DNA of 19,043 bases from contig JABAYZ010000309.1 of NCBI GenBank assembly GCA_018608735.1, forward strand, positions 471 to 19,513, written 5' to 3'. The notes beneath the pieces were generated by a model that was not told where the DNA came from, did no database searches, and saw only the letters and a list, made by a program, of their open reading frames with translations. Positions 1-6,660 of this stretch are shown piece after piece (the first letter of the stretch is position 1; every line of letters starts with the position of its first letter). The stretch is from Flavobacteriaceae bacterium (GTDB lineage Bacteria; Bacteroidota; Bacteroidia; Flavobacteriales; Flavobacteriaceae). Position numbers and translations under genes: made by a program.

Positions 1-78
1 AAACAAGGGTTTATCCTAAATGCTACTGCAGATTTATTTGATCCAAATTTTGAAACGCTTCTTAAAAAGTATAACTAA
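1..78 (+). CDS. C-terminal end of an unidentified protein (cut by left edge)
   Basis: An open frame enters from the left edge and stops at TAA 76-78, giving 25 residues that end in ...FDPNFETLLKKYN. The frame is fully open and followed by a terminator-like hairpin, which fits a real gene end. Too little remains to name a family. It is convergent with the aldolase gene to its right. The reading is plausible but cannot be proven from 26 codons. Confidence 0.55.
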   Translation, partial: KQGFILNATADLFDPNFETLLKKYN

Positions 79-104
79 AAAAAGACTGTCTTTTCAGGCA
101 GTCT
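77..104 (-). terminator. Rho-independent terminator of the fsa/tal gene
   Basis: AGACTGTC (83-90) pairs with GGCAGTCT (97-104) around a 6-base loop, with one G-T wobble. On the minus strand the stem is followed at once by a seven-T run (76-82 region). It lies about 30 bases past the aldolase stop codon, in the right orientation. The plus-strand gene ending at 78 may use the same stem, but it lacks a T-run on that side. Confidence 0.75.
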
Positions 105-133
105 CATAGCATTGTGTTTTAAAAACTAATGAC

Positions 134-787
134 TTAGTTTCCTTTTTTATAATCTTCTAAAAACTTGGCTAAACCACTATCTGTTAAAGGGTGACGCAAC
201 AAGCCTTCAATAGAACTTAAAGGTCCTGTCATGACATCTGCTCCTAACTTCGCACAATCAATCACATGCATCGTATGGCGAACTGAAGCTGCTAAAATCT
301 CAGTCGCAAACCCATAATTGTCATAGATTAAACGAATCTCTGCAATTAAGTTTAGGCCATCCGTTGAAATATCATCCAAACGACCAATAAATGGAGACAC
401 ATAGGTAGCCCCTGCTTTGGCCGCTAACAAAGCTTGTCCAACGGAAAACACCAAAGTAACATTGGTTCTAATCCCTTTATCACTGAAATATTTACAGGCT
501 TTAACACCATCTTTAATCATTGGAAGTTTCACCACTATTTGTGGATGTAAAGCCGCTAAAGCTTCACCTTCTTTAACCATCCCATCAAAATTTGTAGAAA
601 TAACTTCTGCAGACACATCGCCGTCAACAATATCACAAATCGCTTTATAATGATTCAAAATGTTTTCTGAACCCGTTATGCCTTCTTTAGCCATTAATGA
701 GGGATTCGTAGTGACCCCATCAAGAACACCTAAGTCTTGCGCTTCTTTAATTTGTTCTAAATTGGCAGTATCGATAAAAAATTTCAT
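134..787 (-). CDS. fsa: Small transaldolase / fructose-6-phosphate aldolase (TalC/FSA family)
   Basis: The 217-residue protein belongs to the short single-domain transaldolase group, cytosolic TIM-barrel enzymes that form a Schiff base with a ketose phosphate. They transfer or cleave a dihydroxyacetone unit in sugar-phosphate metabolism. It opens MKFFIDTANLEQIKEA and has TTNPSLMAK at 26-34. The Schiff-base lysine is K87 in VVKLPM. SPFIGRLDD and the C-terminal LTDSGLAKF region are also typical. The length is normal for the family. Sequence alone does not separate transaldolase from fructose-6-phosphate aldolase activity; most bacterial genomes annotate this subgroup as transaldolase. It is transcribed away from the short-chain dehydrogenase with a 174-base gap and has its own likely promoter and terminator, so it is probably monocistronic. 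Confidence 0.93.
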   Translation of the reverse strand: MKFFIDTANLEQIKEAQDLGVLDGVTTNPSLMAKEGITGSENILNHYKAICDIVDGDVSAEVISTNFDGMVKEGEALAALHPQIVVKLPMIKDGVKACKYFSDKGIRTNVTLVFSVGQALLAAKAGATYVSPFIGRLDDISTDGLNLIAEIRLIYDNYGFATEILAASVRHTMHVIDCAKLGADVMTGPLSSIEGLLRHPLTDSGLAKFLEDYKKGN

Positions 788-815
788 AATTTATTTTGGT
801 TTAAATTAACGAATA

Positions 816-846
816 CGAAATTAACATAATATAACAAGCCTGACAA
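816..846 (-). promoter_or_regulatory. Possible Bacteroidota-type promoter of fsa
   Basis: On the minus strand, TTG (844-846) lies 20 bases before TAATTTCG (816-823), which differs from the -7 consensus TAnnTTTG at one base. The start codon is about 30 bases further on. Position and spacing fit, but the -7 match is imperfect. Confidence 0.35.
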
Positions 847-877
847 CAGTTATTACAAAAAAATGACAGCGTTTTAT

Positions 878-922
878 CAACTCTAGTGTTTTGCTTAAAA
901 ACTGTTTCGAGAACTAGAGTTG
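878..922. repeat. Perfect 10-bp inverted repeat with nested stem
   Basis: CAACTCTAGT (878-887) is the exact reverse complement of ACTAGAGTTG (913-922). Inside it, GTTTT (888-892) can pair with AAAAC (898-902), stacking directly on the outer left arm. It lies about 40 bases past the stop codon of the short-chain dehydrogenase and before the fsa promoter. It may end transcription of the dehydrogenase on the minus strand, although no T-run follows immediately. It could also be a structured RNA or a protein-binding site. Confidence 0.6.
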
Positions 923-961
923 TGTATTACCAAAAGCTCAAATCAAGTGCCTAGTTGGGTC

Positions 962-1765
962 TTAAATATTATAAAAACGACTTAAAAGTTTCTCAAACCA
1001 TAAATCTGGAAGAATGCGCTTAAGGACCACTGAAAACTTTTGTAGAAATGCACCAACTTTATAATGAATTTTTGGGTTTTTGGAGGTGATGATTTTATGG
1101 ACTACCTGCGCCATAAGTAACGGGTTTTCTCCAGAATCCACATGAGAATCCATCATATCTAAAGTGGCACCATAAGATTCTTTATAAGGTGAGTTTTCTA
1201 ATACAGGGGCGTGGTAACGTCCTGCAGCAATATTAGTGGCGAAATCGCCTGGAGCTATGTTACTCATCTTAACATTAAAAGTTTTAAGCTCCATGCGGTA
1301 GGATTCCGTTATCAATTCCAAAGCGCCCTTACTTGCACTATATATACCTCTGTAGGGCAATCCCATGTAGCCTGCAATAGATGTAATGTTCAAAATTAAT
1401 CCTGAACGCTGTAAACGCATAGAAGGCAAAACGGCATTTATCATGTTGATAGGTCCAAATAAATTGGTTTCAAAATTACGTTTGATTTCTTCTGTTGGAA
1501 TTTCTTCTAATGGCCCTGTAATTCCAATCCCGGCATTGTTTATCAACACATCAATTTGACCGGTTTTTGAAATCAATTCAGCAACACATTCGGAAATGGA
1601 AACTGGTTGCGTGACGTCTAATTTTAGAATTGGAAACTTCGAATCTAAATAGTTTTCAGGAAATCGACTAGTTCCATAAACCACAAATCCTTTAGTAGTC
1701 AGGTACTCCCCTACAGATTTTCCAATCCCAGAAGATCCACCAGTAATTAAAACAATTTTTGCCAT
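962..1765 (-). CDS. Short-chain dehydrogenase/reductase (classical SDR)
   Basis: This 267-residue cytosolic NAD(P)-dependent oxidoreductase has a Rossmann fold. Visible motifs are TGGSSGIG (8-15) for the cofactor, LDV near 49-51, NNAG (76-79), and the catalytic set S129, Y142 and K146 in YSASK. Length and motif order match classical SDRs. The substrate cannot be told from sequence, and the C-terminal 40 residues are basic and hydrophobic, as in SDRs acting on lipid or sterol-like substrates. The frame stays open upstream to 1834, but that extension runs into the SRP RNA and adds an atypical 23-residue tail before the canonical MAKIVLITGG start, so the ATG at 1763-1765 is chosen. The gene lies downstream of the SRP RNA on the same strand, beyond that RNA's terminator. 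Confidence 0.9.
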   Translation of the reverse strand: MAKIVLITGGSSGIGKSVGEYLTTKGFVVYGTSRFPENYLDSKFPILKLDVTQPVSISECVAELISKTGQIDVLINNAGIGITGPLEEIPTEEIKRNFETNLFGPINMINAVLPSMRLQRSGLILNITSIAGYMGLPYRGIYSASKGALELITESYRMELKTFNVKMSNIAPGDFATNIAAGRYHAPVLENSPYKESYGATLDMMDSHVDSGENPLLMAQVVHKIITSKNPKIHYKVGAFLQKFSVVLKRILPDLWFEKLLSRFYNI

Positions 1766-1823
1766 TGACTTTAGTATTATATGAAGATAAAGATAGGAAG
1801 ATTTAAGGAAACTATTGGGCACA

Positions 1824-1926
1824 AAAAATGGCAAGCTACCTACATCACACTGCTACAACCATTTACCTTTGCTGCGTTCCCGCCCTGGAGGATTCAACAG
1901 GAGCTAGTTGTGTAGGACTTGCCTCT
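1824..1926 (-). ncRNA. ffs: Signal recognition particle RNA, small bacterial (4.5S) type
   Basis: Read on the minus strand, the RNA starts near GGCAAG (1923-1918) and closes with its complement CTTGCC (1835-1830). This makes a terminal stem around a roughly 94-base hairpin. The conserved Ffh-binding end is visible: CCAGGGCGGGAACGCAGCAA, with a GGAA tetraloop (1877-1880) closed by GCG/CGC. The 3' strand of the terminal stem is followed by ATTTTTT (1824-1829), so the molecule carries its own terminator. It lacks an Alu domain. The RNA works with Ffh and FtsY in co-translational targeting of membrane proteins. A consensus promoter sits directly upstream. Exact ends are estimated to within a few bases. 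Confidence 0.93.
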
Positions 1927-1927
1927 G

Positions 1928-1957
1928 CAAAGATACAAAGTTTTAATATTCACGCAA
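1928..1957 (-). promoter_or_regulatory. Promoter of the SRP RNA (-33 TTG / -7 TATCTTTG)
   Basis: On the minus strand, TTG (1955-1957) is separated by 19 bases from TATCTTTG (1928-1935), a full match to the Bacteroidota consensus TAnnTTTG. Transcription would start around 1922-1925, exactly at the base of the SRP RNA terminal stem. This is the best-supported promoter in the window. Confidence 0.75.
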
Positions 1958-2011
1958 TGATTTTTTTAACTGAATATAAATAAATAAATTGCTAAAAAAT
2001 TTAAACGCACT

Positions 2012-3046
2012 ATGCATCCCTACAAATTATTGACTCTCATTGGATTTAGCCTTATATTCTTCACTTGTGGAAATAATGGTACTTCAAAAAAATCAAACTT
2101 TTCAATCCAAATAAATAGTGACAAAACTATTATTTCTAATGCGAAAACGCTTTCTATTGAACTCCTAAATCCAAAACAAATTGATTATGATTCTGTTCAA
2201 TTGACGTTGGATACCAAAGAAATAACACCCTCTGTAGAATTGGCTACAATACCTTTAGGAGAAAAACTCATAAAGGCCAAGTTTTTTTATGGTTCAAAAT
2301 TTGAAGTGGCAGTCAAAAAAGTTGTAGTAGTTAATGCTGAGGCTCCAAAATTATACACTTACGAAATTGTAAATACCTATCCGCACGACATCACGTCTTA
2401 TACACAAGGGCTTGAATTTTATAAAGGAGAACTTTATGAAAGTACGGGACAATATGGTGAATCTAAACTGAGAAAACTAGATTATAAGAATGGAACTGTT
2501 CTTGAGAATATTGATTTGAGTGCTTCTTATTTTGGGGAAGGACTTTCGGTTTTAAATGATAAAATCTATCAACTCACTTGGAAAGAAGGTCGTGGGTTGG
2601 TCTATGATGTCAATAGTTTTGAACAAATTGAAACCTTTAATTACGGCCAAAGTAAAGAAGGATGGGGACTGTGTAATGACGGACAAAAGTTTTATAAATC
2701 CGATGGTACTGAATACCTCTGGTTTTTAAACCCTGACACTCTAGCAGAAGAAGGGTCGATCCAAGCCTACACCAACAGAGGAAAGTTGACTAACCTGAAT
2801 GAACTGGAATGGGTCGATGGAAAAATTTATGCAAATCGTTATCAAAAAAATGGGGTTGCCATCATCAATCCAAAAAATGGAGCGATCGAAGCCGTTATCG
2901 ATTTTAAAGCCCTAAAAAAGAAAGTTAGTAAACATCAAGGATTAGATGTTTTGAACGGGATGGCATATAACCCTGAAACTGAGACTTTATTTGTCACTGG
3001 AAAACGCTGGGATAAATTATTTGAGGTAAAAATTATTAAAAATTAA
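2012..3046 (+). CDS. Glutamine cyclotransferase, lipoprotein (Glu_cyclase_2 family)
   Basis: The 344-residue protein belongs to the plant-type glutaminyl-peptide cyclotransferase family, which converts N-terminal glutamine to pyroglutamate on a five-bladed beta-propeller. The N-terminus is a short hydrophobic leader ending in FFTC with Cys19, so it is probably a lipoprotein in the periplasm or outer membrane. Residues 20-113 form an extra N-terminal region, likely a beta-sandwich, that the core family lacks. The catalytic-type domain runs from about 115 to 343, with YTQGLEF (130-136), ESTGQYGES (143-151) and YFGEGL (173-178), followed by a repeated EGWGLCNDG / LNELEWVDGKIYAN pattern. The next gene, also a lipoprotein on the same strand, lies 113 bases downstream. 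The family call is firm. The biological substrate is unknown. Confidence 0.9.
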   Translation: MHPYKLLTLIGFSLIFFTCGNNGTSKKSNFSIQINSDKTIISNAKTLSIELLNPKQIDYDSVQLTLDTKEITPSVELATIPLGEKLIKAKFFYGSKFEVAVKKVVVVNAEAPKLYTYEIVNTYPHDITSYTQGLEFYKGELYESTGQYGESKLRKLDYKNGTVLENIDLSASYFGEGLSVLNDKIYQLTWKEGRGLVYDVNSFEQIETFNYGQSKEGWGLCNDGQKFYKSDGTEYLWFLNPDTLAEEGSIQAYTNRGKLTNLNELEWVDGKIYANRYQKNGVAIINPKNGAIEAVIDFKALKKKVSKHQGLDVLNGMAYNPETETLFVTGKRWDKLFEVKIIKN

Positions 3047-3159
3047 TGAGGGTATTTGAAGCCTATATTGTAGTAACTGCTGATGTATTTAATAATTAGT
3101 AAATCACAACAATATATATTAGTTTGAAAAGTTATATTTTTACAAAAACAGTACACTGT

Positions 3160-4725
3160 ATGAGACGTTCCCTATATTTTATATTAAGTTTTTTTATCCT
3201 CATTTTTTGGAGTTCTTGCCGCCAAGATTTCGAATTTACTCCTAGTACAGGTCAACTGAGCTTTTCAAAAGACACGGTCTATTTAGATACTGTATTCTCA
3301 AATATAGGCTCTAGTACCTATACCCTAAAAGTGTATAATAATAGTGATGATGATATTTTAATTCCATCGCTCAAGCTTAGTAATGGAGAAACTTCCAATT
3401 ACCGCATGAATGTTGATGGCATGATTGGAAACGGGACTCTCGCTGGAAAAACATTTGAAAATGTAGAGCTTTTGGCTAAAGACAGTATGTTTGTGTTTAT
3501 AGAAACTACGATTGACATTCAGCCTTTGGTTGCCTCTGAAACTCAGTTTTTATACACCGATGCGATTGAGTTTGGAAGTGGGCCTAACATGCAAAAAGTT
3601 GAATTGGTAACCTTAGTTAAGGATGCTCATTTTATTTATCCGTATAAAGATGCAAATGGGGTTATTGAAACTCTTATTTTTGATGTTGATGGCGATGGTG
3701 TAGAAGATGAAACCAATGTACGAGGTCGATTTTTAGAAGATTCCGAACTGACCTTCACCAACGAAAAACCCTATGTCATTTACGGTTATGCGGCTGTCGC
3801 TAGCGGAAAAACACTTAGCATAAACCCTGGCGCACGTGTACATTTTCATGCCAATTCTGGACTTTTTATTACCAATAATGCGTCTTTACAAATTAACGGT
3901 TCACCGAGTTTAGATCCCGATCTGTTAGAAAATCAAGTTATTATTCAAGGGGACCGTTTAGAACCGCTATACGAAGATATTCCTGGCCAATGGGAAACCA
4001 TTTGGTTGATAAATGGCAGTGTTAATAATAGCATCAATTATACAACGATAAAAAATGCAACTGTGGGAATTGTGAGCGATGGCAATCAAGACGACCCCAC
4101 AAAACTCATAATTACAAATTCACAGATTTATAACTCCAGTAATTTTGGAATTCTCGGAAGAGCGACTTCCATCAATGCAGAAAATGTAGTGCTTAATACC
4201 AGTGGAGTGTCCTCCTTTGCAGGCACCTACGGAGGCAATTATAATTTCACGCACTCGACCATCGCAAACTACTGGAGTACCAGTTTTAGACAGTTTCCAG
4301 CACTTTTACTCAATAACTTTATTGTAGATGCCGAAAATACCGTATTCACAAATCCTTTAGAATCTGCAAATTTCACCAACTGTATTATTTATGGAAACGA
4401 TAACCCTGAACTGTTATTGGAAAAAATAAACTCTGAAATTTTTAATTTTAAATTCACCAACAGTTTAATCCGTTTTGATGATCCAAATGATTCTTATTCA
4501 GATCCCCAATATGATTTTACAAATACGGCGTACTTTGAAAATGTAATGTTTAATAAAGACCCTCAATTTTTAGATCCTGACAATAATCAATTGTACATCG
4601 CTATAGGTTCTCCTGCTGAAGGAGCTGGAATAACTTCTGGAAACCTGAATGTAGATATCACAAATACCCCACGCACGTCCCCACCCGATTTAGGTGCTTA
4701 TAATGCCACGGAGTTTGAAGATTAA
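3160..4725 (+). CDS. Parallel beta-helix surface lipoprotein of unknown function
   Basis: This 521-residue protein starts at ATG 3160, where the MRRSLYFILSFF leader leads to WSSC with a lipobox Cys20. The frame also extends to a TTG at 3124, but the ATG gives a proper signal peptide. Residues 21-165 look like an immunoglobulin-like beta-sandwich (SKDTVYLDTVFSNIGSSTYT, KVYNNSD). Next comes an acidic calcium-loop-like DVDGDGVED (175-183). From about 200 there are irregular beta-helix turns with repeated N-rich strands such as TTIKNATVG and ITNSQIYNSS. The C-terminus, SPAEGAGI...PPDLGAYNATEFED, is the usual cap ending of right-handed beta-helix proteins. Such folds often bind or cleave polysaccharides, but I see no lyase catalytic set, so binding or a structural role is equally possible. 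It is likely outer-membrane anchored. Confidence 0.8.
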   Translation: MRRSLYFILSFFILIFWSSCRQDFEFTPSTGQLSFSKDTVYLDTVFSNIGSSTYTLKVYNNSDDDILIPSLKLSNGETSNYRMNVDGMIGNGTLAGKTFENVELLAKDSMFVFIETTIDIQPLVASETQFLYTDAIEFGSGPNMQKVELVTLVKDAHFIYPYKDANGVIETLIFDVDGDGVEDETNVRGRFLEDSELTFTNEKPYVIYGYAAVASGKTLSINPGARVHFHANSGLFITNNASLQINGSPSLDPDLLENQVIIQGDRLEPLYEDIPGQWETIWLINGSVNNSINYTTIKNATVGIVSDGNQDDPTKLIITNSQIYNSSNFGILGRATSINAENVVLNTSGVSSFAGTYGGNYNFTHSTIANYWSTSFRQFPALLLNNFIVDAENTVFTNPLESANFTNCIIYGNDNPELLLEKINSEIFNFKFTNSLIRFDDPNDSYSDPQYDFTNTAYFENVMFNKDPQFLDPDNNQLYIAIGSPAEGAGITSGNLNVDITNTPRTSPPDLGAYNATEFED

Positions 4726-4769
4726 CTTATACGGGACTTTTACCTTCCGTAATGATAACAACAGGCTGC

Positions 4770-4799
4770 TATCAAAATCTTTTTATTTTGATATTTAAA
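4770..4799 (+). terminator. Probable terminator of the beta-helix lipoprotein gene
   Basis: TATCAAAAT (4770-4778) is perfectly complementary to ATTTTGATA (4785-4793) around a 6-base loop that is mostly T. It is followed by TTTAAAATT. It lies 45 bases past the stop codon. The stem is AT-rich and the T-run is short, so efficiency may be modest. Confidence 0.5.
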
Positions 4800-4880
4800 A
4801 TTAAGTGCTCACTCACTTTCAACACATTCCTTTATAAGGAGTAGCTTAGCGTAAAAGAGATGTAGAGGTTGCAGGGCTAC

Positions 4881-4912
4881 AAAAAAACCTCCCAATACAA
4901 TTAGGAAGGAGG
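4881..4912 (-). terminator. Rho-independent terminator of glyA
   Basis: On the minus strand CCTCC (from 4912) pairs with GGAGG (ending 4888), with partial inner pairing CCTAAT/ATTGGG, and is followed by seven T residues (4887-4881). It lies 28 bases past the glyA stop codon. Confidence 0.75.
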
Positions 4913-4940
4913 CTTAATTATAAAATATTAAGAGAGACGT

Positions 4941-6212
4941 CTAAGCAAACAAAGGACGGTGACTCATCAGCGTGTTGACTTGTTCTGAAATTGCTTCCAG
5001 TTTTGCTTCATCTTCATGATTATTAAGTACTTGATCGATCAGTTCTACAACTGTTTCCATATCGGATTCTACCAAACCACGAGTGGTAATAGCAGGAGTT
5101 CCTACTCGGATACCAGACGTTACAAACGGGCTTTGCGTATCAAAGGGCACCATGTTTTTATTCACAGTAATATCCGCTTTTACAAGCGCTTGTTCGGCAT
5201 CTTTTCCAGTAATGTTTTTGTTTCTTAAATCAATTAACATCATATGATTATCCGTTCCACCAGAAATCAAATGATAGTCGCGTTTTACAAAGGCTTTGGC
5301 CATCGCATCCGCATTCTTTTTAACTTGTAGAATATAATTTAAAAACTCATCGGTCAATGCTTCTCCAAAGGCAATTGCTTTTCCAGCAATCACATGCTCC
5401 AAAGGCCCGCCTTGGTTTCCAGGGAAAATGGCAGAATCTAACAATGAAGACATCATCCGTACTTTTCCAGATTTTAGTTTGATTCCAAATGGGTTTTCAA
5501 AATCTTTACCCATCATAATAAGGCCACCTCTTGGTCCTCTTAACGTTTTGTGGGTTGTAGTTGTTACAATATGACAATGTGGTAATGGATCATTCAAAAT
5601 ACCTTTGGCAATCAGTCCAGAGGGATGTGAAATATCGGCTAATAAAATTGCACCAACACTGTCTGCAATGACTCTAAAGCGCTCAAAATCTATATCTCTT
5701 GAATAGGCAGAGGCACCAGCAATAATTAATTTTGGTTGTTCCTTAGTGGCAATCTCCTGAATTTTATCGTAATTCAAGATTCCGGTTTCTTTTTCAACAC
5801 CGTAAAATACGGGATCGTATAAACGTCCAGAAAAATTAACAGGCGATCCGTGTGTTAAATGTCCACCATGAGATAGATCAAAACCTAAAATTTTATCCCC
5901 TACTTTTAAACACGCATGAAATACGGCGGTATTGGCCTGACTTCCAGAGTGGGGTTGTACATTTGCCCAAGCTGCACCAAATAGTGTTTTGGCACGATCA
6001 ATAGCAATAAGCTCTACTTCATCAACGACCTCGCAGCCGCCATAATAACGCTTTCCAGGATAACCCTCAGCATATTTATTGGTCAGTACAGAGCCTGTAG
6101 CTTCCATTACTTGTTCACTTGTAAAATTCTCAGAAGCAATCAATTCAATTCCATTGATTTGACGGGCTTTTTCAGCTTCAATTAATTCAAAAATTTGTTC
6201 GTCGCGTTGCAT
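4941..6212 (-). CDS. glyA: Serine hydroxymethyltransferase
   Basis: The 423-residue PLP enzyme interconverts serine plus tetrahydrofolate with glycine plus 5,10-methylene-tetrahydrofolate in the cytosol, the main entry of one-carbon units. Typical sequence includes GIELIASENF (21-30), the signature NKYAEGYPGKRYYGG (45-59), HSGSQAN (88-94) and the HGGHLTHG loop (115-122). The PLP lysine is K222 in TTTTHKTLRGPRGG. The length is normal, and the motif ADISHPSGLIA (192-202) is the form usual in Bacteroidota. The start ATG at 6210-6212 fits the family N-terminus. It stands alone on the minus strand between convergent and divergent neighbours with its own terminator. GcvT, encoded 5 kb away, uses the same C1 pool. 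Confidence 0.98.
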   Translation of the reverse strand: MQRDEQIFELIEAEKARQINGIELIASENFTSEQVMEATGSVLTNKYAEGYPGKRYYGGCEVVDEVELIAIDRAKTLFGAAWANVQPHSGSQANTAVFHACLKVGDKILGFDLSHGGHLTHGSPVNFSGRLYDPVFYGVEKETGILNYDKIQEIATKEQPKLIIAGASAYSRDIDFERFRVIADSVGAILLADISHPSGLIAKGILNDPLPHCHIVTTTTHKTLRGPRGGLIMMGKDFENPFGIKLKSGKVRMMSSLLDSAIFPGNQGGPLEHVIAGKAIAFGEALTDEFLNYILQVKKNADAMAKAFVKRDYHLISGGTDNHMMLIDLRNKNITGKDAEQALVKADITVNKNMVPFDTQSPFVTSGIRVGTPAITTRGLVESDMETVVELIDQVLNNHEDEAKLEAISEQVNTLMSHRPLFA

Positions 6213-6240
6213 GTATAGTTGTATTCAAAAGTTATGAGTG

Positions 6241-6248
6241 CAAAACTA
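6241..6248 (-). promoter_or_regulatory. Probable -7 element of the glyA promoter
   Basis: On the minus strand TAGTTTTG matches TAnnTTTG in full and lies 28 bases before the glyA start. No TTG is found at the expected -33 distance, so the promoter is only half supported. Confidence 0.45.
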
Positions 6249-6333
6249 ATAATAAGATTGCTTTAATCATATAAAAAATACATATTTCAACCACTATTTA
6301 TTAAACAGTCATCAACATTTTAACACTTCTATG

Positions 6334-6410
6334 TTTTGATCAAAATTCTGCAACTATTTAAGCAATTGACAAAAACGCAGTAATACCTCTGTTTTGGTTA
6401 ATTATCAAAA
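6334..6410. repeat. Palindromes in the glyA/thr intergenic region
   Basis: TTTTGATCAAAA (6334-6345) is a perfect 12-base palindrome. About 45 bases on, TTTTG (6392-6396) and CAAAA (6406-6410) form a looser inverted repeat around a 9-base AT-rich spacer. They sit between the divergent glyA and thr promoters, where an operator would be expected. The rest of 6213-6478 is AT-rich with no convincing ORF. The sites could also be chance in such AT-rich DNA. Confidence 0.35.
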
Positions 6411-6452
6411 ATATATACCGTCAAAATTCAATAATAAATAAAACTAGAGTAA

Positions 6453-6486
6453 TTGTTTTTTTTTACCTGTGAATTTGATATTTTTG
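6453..6486 (+). promoter_or_regulatory. Candidate promoter of the thr leader and operon
   Basis: TATTTTTG (6479-6486) fully matches the -7 consensus TAnnTTTG. A TTG lies at 6453-6455, a 23-base spacer that is at the long end of what Bacteroidota promoters use. Transcription would start near 6492, about 14 bases before the leader ORF and roughly 195 bases before thrA, leaving a long transcribed leader. Confidence 0.5.
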
Positions 6487-6505
6487 ACTGTTAATACACA
6501 AAATA

Positions 6506-6622
6506 ATGCAACACACAACGAGTTCTACAAAATTCTCATTTATGGAGTCCTTCCAAACGAATTCAATTTTTGTAATAATTATTATGACAATTATTACCCT
6601 TTTGGGTTTTGCTATTATATAA
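6506..6622 (+). CDS. Putative thr operon leader peptide (38 aa)
   Basis: This small ORF runs from ATG 6506-6508 to TAA 6620-6622 and encodes MQHTTSSTKFSFM...NSIFVIIIMTIITLLGFAII. Eight residues are Ile and six are Thr (14 of 38). Positions 21-31 read I-F-V-I-I-I-M-T-I-I-T. Ile, Thr and Met all derive from the aspartate/homoserine pathway that starts with the next gene, thrA, 66 bases downstream. This is the codon bias expected of an attenuation leader, as in the Thr/Ile-rich thrL of enterobacteria. A likely promoter lies just upstream. Against it: Ile codons are common in AT-rich DNA, the C-terminal half could be a small membrane segment, and I see no strong terminator before thrA. The function is inferred. 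Confidence 0.5.
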   Translation: MQHTTSSTKFSFMESFQTNSIFVIIIMTIITLLGFAII

Positions 6623-6660
6623 CGTTCGCCTCTATTTATATTGTTTATACCAAAACAATA
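6572..6660 (+). promoter_or_regulatory. Leader RNA hairpins upstream of thrA
   Basis: GTAATAATT (6572-6580) pairs perfectly with AATTATTAC (6589-6597). This stem is made of the leader's Val-Ile-Ile and Ile-Ile-Thr codons. Immediately after, ACCC (6596-6599) can pair with GGGT (6604-6607) followed by TTT, and this overlaps the first stem by two bases. A third stem, TATTGTTT (6639-6646) with AAACAATA (6653-6660), lies past the leader stop. These could switch with ribosome position, but none is a classical strong terminator. Confidence 0.35.

Noticed and set aside
1766..1834. N-terminal extension of the SDR gene (23 extra codons)
   Set aside because: It runs into the terminal stem and T-run of the SRP RNA, and the canonical SDR start MAKIVLITGG is at 1765.
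3046..3099. 17-codon ORF overlapping the cyclotransferase stop (TAATG)
   Set aside because: Very short, with no composition bias or recognisable motif; the overlap is probably chance.
3124..3159. TTG start extending the beta-helix lipoprotein by 12 residues
   Set aside because: The ATG at 3160 gives a standard lipoprotein signal peptide with Cys20; the extension would only displace it.
4800..4880. Possible tRNA or small RNA between the beta-helix gene and glyA
   Set aside because: GTAGC/GCTAC arms were seen but no cloverleaf, T-loop or anticodon arm; the stretch shows nothing beyond the two terminators around it.
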